From assembly GCF_016919175.1 (NCBI RefSeq), contig NZ_JAFFPU010000061.1, forward strand, positions 1 through 43,835: a stretch of DNA of 43,835 nucleotides, given 5' to 3'. Position numbers and translations under genes: made by a program. The notes beneath the pieces were generated by a model that was not told the DNA's origin, did not search any database, and was given only the letters and a program-made list of their open reading frames with translations. This DNA comes from Leptospira ainlahdjerensis. GTDB lineage: Bacteria > Spirochaetota > Leptospiria > Leptospirales > Leptospiraceae. This document shows positions 11,008 through 18,291 of the stretch, one piece after another (positions within the stretch are counted from its first letter, which is position 1; each line of letters starts with the position of its first letter).

Positions 11008-12014
11008 GAATTCCACCCGCAAAAGGAAACAAACGAGCCCTACTTGTGGAAGGTGGAGGAATGAAAGGAGCCTTCGCAGGAGGAGCATTACATTCTTTGC
11101 ATACGATTCTTTCCCCAAAATATTTCGACCTTGTGGTCGCGGTTTCCTCAGGGGCTTGTTCAGCCGCTTATTACGTCACGATGCCGAAGCCAGAGCCCGA
11201 AAAAAGTTTAAAAACTCTAGCGATTTGGTATTTCGAATTAGCGGGTCGCAAACTCATCTCGCCGTTTCATCCCTTTCAAGGAAAAACATTTTTGGATCAG
11301 GAATATCTCGTGGACGACCTCTTCGGTCAGAAATATCCCCTCCCAGCGGAGAACTTTGAAAAGTTCGGTCTTCCCGAATTCAGAATCGCAGTGAGCAACC
11401 TTCACACAAGAAGTATTGAATACGTAAGAGCCACGACGACTAACATATTCGATCTTTTGAAAGCGGCCACTTCCCTTCCCATCGCGACAAGAGGAAGACA
11501 CAGAGTGGACGGAAATCTTTATTCCGACGCGGCGGTTCTCAATCCTCTTCCGTTGGAGGATCTGATCGAAGCTGGCTATAAGGACATTACAATTGTCTTA
11601 AATTCTCCCGTTGAAAAAGTTTCTCCTCCATTCGGATTTTTTACGAGTTTTCTATCTTTTCCGAAAGACTGGAAGATGGCGCGTTTGATGAGTCGTTGGC
11701 ACCATCACCATTTCAACATAGCACGCGAGGTCGCACAAAAACCTCCGAAGGGAGTGCAGATCCACATGATCTCTCCCGAAAATCAATTGCCCGTGACGCT
11801 CGTCACAACAAACGGATCCAAACTCAAGGAAACCGTAGATTTAGGGATGAAAAAGGGAGAAGAAATCGCTGTCTTTCTTTTGAAAAGGTTTAGTAAAAAA
11901 CAAACGAATCCAAAATCGGGTCCGGAAAAGAAACTTGGAAAACAAAAAACTACGGCGACTCGTCTCCAATCCACAAAAAACAAATCTTCCCAAAAGAAAA
12001 TAACCTCTCGATGA
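11004..12014 (+). CDS. Patatin-like phospholipase
   Basis: The 336-residue protein has the patatin-fold catalytic elements: the oxyanion loop VEGGGMKGAFAGGAL (about 15-29), the nucleophile in AVSSGACSA (Ser48, with Ala replacing the first Gly of GXSXG), and the Asp region RVDGNLYSDAAVLNPLP. Members hydrolyse acyl chains from phospholipids or lysophospholipids. A Lys/Thr-rich tail of about 50 residues follows the domain. The gene overlaps the acyltransferase gene by 4 bp. Deacylation and reacylation by the pair would allow phospholipid remodelling (inference). Confidence 0.9.
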   Translation: MRIPPAKGNKRALLVEGGGMKGAFAGGALHSLHTILSPKYFDLVVAVSSGACSAAYYVTMPKPEPEKSLKTLAIWYFELAGRKLISPFHPFQGKTFLDQEYLVDDLFGQKYPLPAENFEKFGLPEFRIAVSNLHTRSIEYVRATTTNIFDLLKAATSLPIATRGRHRVDGNLYSDAAVLNPLPLEDLIEAGYKDITIVLNSPVEKVSPPFGFFTSFLSFPKDWKMARLMSRWHHHHFNIAREVAQKPPKGVQIHMISPENQLPVTLVTTNGSKLKETVDLGMKKGEEIAVFLLKRFSKKQTNPKSGPEKKLGKQKTTATRLQSTKNKSSQKKITSR

Positions 12015-12450
12015 TTTCGAAAACCGCTGCGATCGTTCTTCGCGTCGCAGCGTTTCCCTCTCCGATCTCGTTTTTAATCCGCGGAAAGCTCTACTCTACT
12101 TCGTTTCGAGAAACGTGGGAACCGTTCCTCTATAAATCCGCTTCGTTCTTACACCCGCGCGTTATTTTTTGCGTTTTTTCACAGAAGAAGTAAGAATTCA
12201 AAAAATCGCCGTTCGTCGAAAACGGTTTGTTTTCCTCGAAGAGGAAAACCGATCTGCGATCAAAAACTTATAGAAACGAATGGGAGAATTTTATCATTGG
12301 TCCGTCTTCGTTTTTAATAAGAGATCTTTCTTTCAGAATTCCTTTAAAGAGAGAACGAAAAAAAATCGAGTCAGTTAATAAAATGCGTCTCAATAAAACT
12401 TCGATTCCGGGAAGAATCGCTCCGCCCGAAATCGAAAACGTTTTAAATTC
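12015..12450. other. Gene-free spacer with three hairpins
   Basis: A 60-residue open frame from 12011 overlaps the patatin stop but has no protein-like pattern. Strong dyads are CCGTT/AACGG (12209-12213 and 12221-12225), GTTTTCCTC/GAGGAAAAC (12229-12237 and 12241-12249, loop GAA), and CGATTC/GAATCG (12402-12407 and 12414-12419). Read on the minus strand, the first hairpin is followed by CGATTTTTT, so it could terminate the doxX transcript. The 9-bp stem has no adjacent T-run in either direction. Confidence 0.5.
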
Positions 12451-12894
12451 TCATCGAATCTTTTCGCTGATCAGAGCATCCAAAGATAGAGCTCCTCCGC
12501 CTCCGAACATAAGAGTCAATGCCATTGCAATCGCGAGAATGTGATATTCAAAACCTTCTCCCGCCTGTGTATTGAACCAGTTCATAAAAAAACCGTTGGC
12601 TCTTACAAAGATCGCCGCACCGAGCATCGTAAGCCCGATTCCGAACGCGGAAAGTTTTGTCGCAAATCCCAGGATCAAACCGAGAGCTCCCAAGGATTCC
12701 GCCAAGATGACAAGGAACGCAATCAGGGAAGGAATTCCTTGCGACTGAAAAAAACTCATCGTAGCGCCCAATCCGAACCCCCCGAACCATCCGAATAATT
12801 TTTGAAGACCATGAGGAAGTATCACAACCCCGAGCGCGATTCGCACAAAAGTCAAGATCCAACTCGAATCCGTATGAAAGAATTTTTCGATCAT
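12451..12894 (-). CDS. DoxX family membrane protein
   Basis: The 147-residue form starting at ATG 12894 has four hydrophobic helices and the DoxX signatures: VRIALGVVILPHGLQKLFGWFGG near the N-terminus, FLVILAESLGALGLILGFATK, and FFMNWFNTQAGEGFEYHILAIAMALTLMF near the C-terminus. DoxX proteins are inner-membrane proteins often linked to redox or thiol metabolism; the substrate here is unknown. CTTAAAGGAG just upstream fixes this start; the open frame extends a further 60 codons upstream but lies in the promoter region and AraC gene end. It follows the AraC regulator gene by 70 bp on the same strand and may be its target. Confidence 0.9.
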   Translation of the reverse strand: MIEKFFHTDSSWILTFVRIALGVVILPHGLQKLFGWFGGFGLGATMSFFQSQGIPSLIAFLVILAESLGALGLILGFATKLSAFGIGLTMLGAAIFVRANGFFMNWFNTQAGEGFEYHILAIAMALTLMFGGGGALSLDALISEKIR

Positions 12895-12964
12895 TTCAAT
12901 CTCCTTTAAGATAAGGAAACTATAAAAAAAGAAAATCAAAATGTAAATGGACGGATTCGATATT

Positions 12965-13858
12965 CTATTGTGTTTTTCGTCTGGAATCTCTGAATTTTTC
13001 GGGAGAAGTCCCGGTCTGTGATTTGAAGTAACGACTAAAATAGGCGTTGTCCGCGAAACCCAATTCCCATGCAATTTGTGTAATATTCAAATTTGAATGT
13101 AAAAGAAGACGTTTGATCTCGAGAAGAATCCGTTCGTGAATCAACGATTTTGCGGACCTCCCCAATTCTTCGTGACAAATTCGATTCAAGGTATTCGGAG
13201 AGATTCCGATTTTTCTGGAATAATAGGAGGTATTTCTCTCCTTTAAAAAATTCTCTTCCAAGAGTTTTTGAAACGATATGATCGTAGAATCCGCGAGAAT
13301 TTCGTTAGCTTCTTGAAAATCATATTCCTTTTTAGCCTGCAAAAGAATCACCTGAGACAGGATCAGAAGCATTTTTTTCTCCGAACTCCGATCCTTTTCA
13401 TCGATGAGCCTTTCAAAATCCGATCTTAACCTTGGGCAATCTTCGATTTTAATTTTAGGAGAACTCCGAGCGAACTGAAAGAACGGATAATCGCGGAGCG
13501 CGGAAGCATTCTCTCCTTGATCCGTAAAAAACTCGGAGGAAATTTTGAGCGCAAATCCTTTCACCGATTTCGTAAATTTCCAAGAATGTACCTGCGCCGG
13601 TTTTAAGAAGAAAAGTGAACCGGCTTCGATCGTATATTCCTGAAAGTCGATCGTGTGCAGTCCGCTTCCTTCCAAAAAAAAGAAAAGTGCGAAGTATGTA
13701 TGTCGATGTGAGCTATCGTATTCTCGAAAACCGGGCGGTAAATCTTCCAAACGACCCGCATAAAAAAGAGGTTCTATCTTTTCTTCCACCACGTCGGAAA
13801 GATGAAGAACTGGAGGAATGGGATCGACTTTTGACATCCTGCTTCCAGTGGACGACAA
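12965..13858 (-). CDS. AraC-family transcriptional regulator
   Basis: The 297-residue protein has an N-terminal cupin-like sensing domain (about 30-140, with HTYFALFFFLEGSG and LFFLKPAQVHSWKF) and a C-terminal double helix-turn-helix (about 200-295). The latter contains ISPNTLNRICHEELGRS and the AraC signature WELGFADNAYFSRYFKSQTG. The effector is unknown. Two near starts exist (13858, and an ATG seven codons later). It is divergent from the hybrid kinase gene; the spacer contains a 30-bp palindrome that could be its operator. DoxX lies downstream on the same strand. Confidence 0.93.
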   Translation of the reverse strand: MSSTGSRMSKVDPIPPVLHLSDVVEEKIEPLFYAGRLEDLPPGFREYDSSHRHTYFALFFFLEGSGLHTIDFQEYTIEAGSLFFLKPAQVHSWKFTKSVKGFALKISSEFFTDQGENASALRDYPFFQFARSSPKIKIEDCPRLRSDFERLIDEKDRSSEKKMLLILSQVILLQAKKEYDFQEANEILADSTIISFQKLLEENFLKERNTSYYSRKIGISPNTLNRICHEELGRSAKSLIHERILLEIKRLLLHSNLNITQIAWELGFADNAYFSRYFKSQTGTSPEKFRDSRRKTQ

Positions 13859-13958
13859 ACCTTATAAAATTGCAATCCGGAAGAAATTTAGATTTTTATT
13901 TTCCCGTTCAAATCCCCCGATCGAGTGGTTTTTTCGAAAACAAAACTGAACAAAAAAG

Positions 13959-13988
13959 GAGTTCGGTTTATCATAATAAATCGAACTC
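13959..13988. promoter_or_regulatory. 30-bp near-perfect palindrome between divergent genes
   Basis: Arms GAGTTCGGTTTATCA and TAATAAATCGAACTC are reverse complements at 13 of 15 positions, with the outer seven (GAGTTCG/CGAACTC) perfect. The site lies 101 bp upstream of the AraC start and 85 bp upstream of the kinase start. Its place between divergent genes points to an operator rather than a terminator. Which protein binds is unknown. Confidence 0.6.
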
Positions 13989-14072
13989 GAAAAAGTCCCG
14001 TTTCCAATCGGAAATATTCCGGAACAAAGAAAATGGTTTCCTGAATTCGATTCTTTCTTTAAGACATTCCTT

Positions 14073-17000
14073 ATGTTTGTCATCAAGAATAGACTGAACA
14101 AAGCGCTTCGATTTTTGATTCTATTCTTTTTATTTTTTGTCTCTTGCGACAGGATTTTTTTCACGGTAAAACCTCCGAAAGTTCAACACGGAGTTTTGAA
14201 TCTCGGATCGGATTGGAATTTTAGTTCCAAGGGTCGTTTGAGTTTGGACGGAGAATGGGAGTTCTATTGGAATCGACTCTATTCGGAAATCAAGGAATCG
14301 GCTGATTCTCAAAATAATAGCCCCTTACTGCCAACCGAATTTATCAACGTTCCCGACTCCTGGACAAATTACTCCCGTGATGGAAAAAATTATCCCGACT
14401 TCGGTTATGCGACATACCGAATCTATGTAATTTTAGATAACCCTCAAAACAATGTCGCAATTAAGATGTTAGAGGCCGCGACCGCCTATAATCTTTATGT
14501 GAACGGAGTTAAAGTTCTTTCCAGCGGCACCGTCGGAACCTCGGCGGAAACCAGCAATCCTTTGTATCGTCCTGCAGTCAGCGCTCCGATCTCCTTGGAA
14601 AAAAAAAACGAGATCGTCGTCGAGGTCTCCAACTTCTCACATTCTAAAGGAGGAGTCTGGGCTAAGGTTTTAATCGGAACACACGAAGAGTTATCCACAC
14701 TTCGGGAAAGAACGATCTGGCTGGATCTATTTATCACCGGCGGACTATTTATCGGAGTATTCTATCATCTCAGTCTTTTTTTACTTTTACGCAGAGAACT
14801 ATCGCACTTTTATTTTACTCTTATCGGACTCGTTGCGATCGTAAGGATCGTATTAACCGGAGAACGTCTTTTATTCACGCTTCTTCCGAACTTTGACTTT
14901 AATCTCAGCTATCGATTGGAATTGCTTTCAGTTTATATCGGCGGTTTTATCTTAGCCCTCTTTTTACGATCCATGTTTCCAAATGAGTTTCATAAAAAGG
15001 CCGCTTACACGTTTGTCGCTGCATTCTCCTTGTTATCTGGAATCGTCCTTGTTACGGATTTAGCCTTTTATTCCAAGACCTTACTTCTTTTTAGTTTTTT
15101 CGTATTTATAGAATGTGTTTATATCGTATACGTTTTGATCCGCGCGATTAAAAACAAACGAGTCGGGGCTTGGATCGGATTCTTAATCTGCTTTCTACTT
15201 TTTCTGATCATCATCAACGATCTTCTTTATGCGAATATGGTCATCAACACATCCTATTTTATTTCCTACGGGATATCGATCTTTTTTATTGCACAGGCAT
15301 TTATCATCTCCAAACAATTTGCCATTTCCTACTATCTGTCTCAAAAACTGAGCGGCGACCTACAAATCTCCAACGATCGATTGATCTCTTTGGACAAACT
15401 CAAGGACGAGTTTCTCGCGACCACTTCGCACGAACTTAGGACGCCACTCCAAGGGATTATCGGAATCGCCGATTCCTTAAAAAGAGGAGCCGGCGGTGCG
15501 CTTTCTTTTTTTGTGGAAAGACAACTCGGGATGATCGTTTCCAGCGGAGAAAGACTTTCCAATTTGGTAAACGACATTCAAGACTTTTCCAAACTCAAAC
15601 ACAGCGATCTCAATCTCCGAAAAATCCCGGTGGACGGAAAACAAGCCGCCGATTTTACGCTGAACCTAAACCGTGTCAACGTCGATCCTTCCAAGATACT
15701 TTTGTTAAACGAAATCGAAGCGGGGTTCCCTCCTCTCCTTGCGGATGAAAATCGGCTCCAACAGATTCTTCAAAACCTGATAGGAAACGCGGTCAAATTT
15801 ACGGAATCCGGAAAAATTACTGTAAGCGCAAAACAGATCGACGATAACACCGCCGAAATCAGCGTCACAGACACAGGAATCGGAATTCCAGAAGATCAAC
15901 AAAATCGAATATTCGAATTCTTTGAAAGAGTTCAGTCTGGAGACGCAGGTAATGCCGGTGGCACCGGCCTCGGACTTACGATCAGCCGGGCCCTCGTTTC
16001 CTTACACGGAGGGGAATTGAATGTGGATTCCGAAGTCGATAAGGGTTCCCGATTCTACTTTACGATTCCGATCAGCAAAAGCGCACCCGATTCTCAAATA
16101 AAAGATAATAATCGAAATTATGCTTCTTTCGGCGCATCGGAGCTTGTCTCGAATGAAAATCCGCAATGGAAGGAAAAGAATCCCCAAAAAAGAATTCGAA
16201 TCCTCGTCGTAGACGACGAACCGGTCAACTTAGAAGTCATCCAGAACTATCTTTCCCTTCGAAATATGGAATGTCACGTCGTTCAGAGTGGGAGCGAAGC
16301 ATTAGAACTTTTGAATCAAGATTCGGATTTCCAAGCTGTGATTTTGGACGTGATGATGCCGCGCCTTTCCGGCCTGGAAGTGGCGAAAGAAATTCGCACT
16401 CGATTGAGTCCGATCGAATTGCCGATTCTAATGGTTTCGGCAAAAAATAGAGACAGCGATCTTATCTCCGCGCTAAAGGCCGGAGCAAACGATTATTTAA
16501 TAAAACCCTTCGACTTTGAACAGCTGATGTATCGGGTGAATAATCTTCTCCAATTGGCCCAAGCTCACAAGGATCGAATCGAACAGGAAAACGAAAAACG
16601 GGAAGCGATTCAACAGGTCAGACAAAAAATCAATATCGACCTGCACGATCATCTCGGGGCAAAGCTAATCGACCTAAAATTTCTTTCCGAAGAACTTTTG
16701 AGCGGAACGATCCAACCGGATCGGAATTTATTCGAAAAAATTCACGGAACCGTAAATCAATCCATCGGAATGTTACGCGAACAGATGTTAAGAATAGAGG
16801 ATCTCAATCTCGTATCCGAAAATTTTATCACGGGTATAAATCTTGTTCTTCTGAGACGTTACTCGGATGCGGGCAGAGAAATCGATTTTCAATGCGAAGA
16901 CGAACTCCTCAAAATTTTCGATTCTTATAAGGATGAAGCGAGTTTGATGGAATTTTTCGGAATCATCAACGAAGTGACGAACAACGATCTCAAATACGGA

Positions 17001-17213
17001 AAAGGAATCTCGATTTGGAATTTTTCAATGAAAGACAAGGAAATTCGCATGAATATGAGCTCGGGATCCGACTACAAACTCGCCAACAATCGATCCGGAA
17101 GGGGAACCGAGAACTTGATCGAAAGAATCGTAAAGTTGGACGGTAGGATGGAAATGTCGCTTTTGCAGGACGTCTATTCGATCGGTCTTCAAATTCGCGC
17201 GGACCGTTTTTAA
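14073..17213 (+). CDS. Hybrid sensor histidine kinase with two kinase cores (7TMR-DISM type)
   Basis: The 1046-residue protein has an N-terminal hydrophobic segment ending in a possible lipobox (FFVSC), and a jelly-roll-like 7TMR-DISM extracytoplasmic domain (about 50-205, with LDGEWEFYW and YATYRIYV). Seven membrane segments follow (about 215-415). A HisKA domain carries His453 in SHELRTPLQGI, followed by a HATPase with IGNAVKFTESG, DTGIGIP and GGTGLGL. A receiver has Asp759 in VILDVMMPRLSG. A second C-terminal kinase-like module of NarL-sensor (HisKA_3) style has His858 in DLHDHLGAKL and a degenerate ATPase with EVTNNDLKYGKG. It probably passes phosphate to the adjacent LuxR-type regulator. 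Confidence 0.93.
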   Translation: MFVIKNRLNKALRFLILFFLFFVSCDRIFFTVKPPKVQHGVLNLGSDWNFSSKGRLSLDGEWEFYWNRLYSEIKESADSQNNSPLLPTEFINVPDSWTNYSRDGKNYPDFGYATYRIYVILDNPQNNVAIKMLEAATAYNLYVNGVKVLSSGTVGTSAETSNPLYRPAVSAPISLEKKNEIVVEVSNFSHSKGGVWAKVLIGTHEELSTLRERTIWLDLFITGGLFIGVFYHLSLFLLLRRELSHFYFTLIGLVAIVRIVLTGERLLFTLLPNFDFNLSYRLELLSVYIGGFILALFLRSMFPNEFHKKAAYTFVAAFSLLSGIVLVTDLAFYSKTLLLFSFFVFIECVYIVYVLIRAIKNKRVGAWIGFLICFLLFLIIINDLLYANMVINTSYFISYGISIFFIAQAFIISKQFAISYYLSQKLSGDLQISNDRLISLDKLKDEFLATTSHELRTPLQGIIGIADSLKRGAGGALSFFVERQLGMIVSSGERLSNLVNDIQDFSKLKHSDLNLRKIPVDGKQAADFTLNLNRVNVDPSKILLLNEIEAGFPPLLADENRLQQILQNLIGNAVKFTESGKITVSAKQIDDNTAEISVTDTGIGIPEDQQNRIFEFFERVQSGDAGNAGGTGLGLTISRALVSLHGGELNVDSEVDKGSRFYFTIPISKSAPDSQIKDNNRNYASFGASELVSNENPQWKEKNPQKRIRILVVDDEPVNLEVIQNYLSLRNMECHVVQSGSEALELLNQDSDFQAVILDVMMPRLSGLEVAKEIRTRLSPIELPILMVSAKNRDSDLISALKAGANDYLIKPFDFEQLMYRVNNLLQLAQAHKDRIEQENEKREAIQQVRQKINIDLHDHLGAKLIDLKFLSEELLSGTIQPDRNLFEKIHGTVNQSIGMLREQMLRIEDLNLVSENFITGINLVLLRRYSDAGREIDFQCEDELLKIFDSYKDEASLMEFFGIINEVTNNDLKYGKGISIWNFSMKDKEIRMNMSSGSDYKLANNRSGRGTENLIERIVKLDGRMEMSLLQDVYSIGLQIRADRF

Positions 17214-17248
17214 CGATCTGATTTCAAACGCCGGAACAAAGGAAGAAC

Positions 17249-17920
17249 ATGGAAACTAAAAATATCAAAATTGGAATCGTTGAAAACGACGAAAATTACA
17301 AAAACCAAATTCTAAAAATCTTAGAATCCGTTCCGAACGTAAAGGAAATTTTTCACTGGGACTCCGCGGAGGCCTACTGGAACGACGAAAAAGGACGCAC
17401 GTTAGACATCATCTTTTTAGACATTCTCCTTCCGGGAATCACCGGAGTCGATCTCGCGGCGAAACTTTCCGAAAGAGATCCTGCCATCAGCAAAATTATG
17501 CTGAGTAATATGAACTCGGACGAACTGATCTACAACTCCCTTCGATACGGAGCAATCGGCTACATTCTAAAATCCGAATTAAAGGATATATTAGAAGTAA
17601 TCGATACCGTGTTACAAGGAGGAGCCATCATCACACCCACGATCGCATTCCGCGTATTGAACAGCTTTAAACTCAAAAAAACGGTCGACGGAGTCAAATT
17701 GACCAAAAAAGAGAAGGAAATTTTAGATCATATGGTAACGGGGAAAACGATCAATCGTGTCGCAGAATTCCTAGGCGTAAGTAAATATACGATCCAACAC
17801 CACGTAAAAAATATATACAAAAAATTGAATGTTCATAATCGGGCGGAGTTGGTAAAAAAAGCTTCCGATTTCGGCTTACTTCCGATGACCGGAACGACAT
17901 TGGGAGATAAAAAAGACTAG
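17249..17920 (+). CDS. LuxR/NarL-type response regulator
   Basis: The 223-residue protein has a receiver domain (about 6-125) with acidic pocket ENDE, phosphoacceptor Asp58 in IIFLDILLPGITG and Lys in GYILKSE. A C-terminal LuxR helix-turn-helix follows (about 150-210; LTKKEKEILDHMVTGKTINRVAEFLGVSKYTIQHHVKNIYKKL). AAGGAAG precedes the ATG, 35 bp after the kinase stop. Such regulators are usual partners of HisKA_3 kinases, which fits the C-terminal module of the neighbour. The genes it controls are unknown. Confidence 0.95.
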   Translation: METKNIKIGIVENDENYKNQILKILESVPNVKEIFHWDSAEAYWNDEKGRTLDIIFLDILLPGITGVDLAAKLSERDPAISKIMLSNMNSDELIYNSLRYGAIGYILKSELKDILEVIDTVLQGGAIITPTIAFRVLNSFKLKKTVDGVKLTKKEKEILDHMVTGKTINRVAEFLGVSKYTIQHHVKNIYKKLNVHNRAELVKKASDFGLLPMTGTTLGDKKD

Positions 17921-18136
17921 TATCTAATAGATATCTAACAGCTTCGATTCCACATGAAATTTGTTCAAGGCACAGGGTTCTCACAAAAAGGTATGAACGT
18001 TTCAAAAAAACACGATTTGAATTTCTATTTTAATATTCGTGAATGCTCCACAACGACGCGTCGTTTCGAAATAGAATTCGAATTAGAACTCGTAAAGGAA
18101 GCCGAGTTTTAATTATTAAAAATCTCAGTTCGAAAA

Positions 18137-18206
18137 ATAACGTTTCTGATTCTATACAAATCAGAATGCCTCATTTCTAAGCAGAGCATAACGTTATTTT
18201 CTGATC
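18137..18206. promoter_or_regulatory. Repeated motif block upstream of the ammonium transporter fusion
   Basis: In the 371-bp spacer before the Amt gene, ATAACGTT occurs at 18137-18144 and again at 18188-18195, both times followed by TTCTGAT within a few bases. The first TTCTGATT (18144-18151) also forms a perfect 8-bp inverted repeat with AATCAGAA (18159-18166). The second ATAACGTTAT (18188-18197) is itself a 10-bp palindrome. No sigma-54 promoter of the TGGC-N-TTGC type was seen. The block looks like a regulator-binding region. The rest of the spacer shows nothing clear. Confidence 0.45.
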
Positions 18207-18291
18207 GCCAAAAGAATGAAATCTTCCGTAAAAACGAAATTCAGAAAATGATTCTTGCAAACTTTATTCGTCTTAAAGACAAAAGACGTAG

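Noticed and set aside
12011..12193. 60-residue frame overlapping the patatin stop codon (ATGA)
   Set aside because: The overlap mimics translational coupling, but composition is not protein-like and the frame ends in a hairpin-rich spacer.
13900..13925. GTTCAAATC resembling a tRNA T-loop
   Set aside because: The flanking bases do not form a T-stem and no acceptor, D or anticodon arm is present.
18250..18262. TTGCAA upstream of the ammonium transporter as a sigma-54 -12 element
   Set aside because: No GG dinucleotide at the required -24 position.
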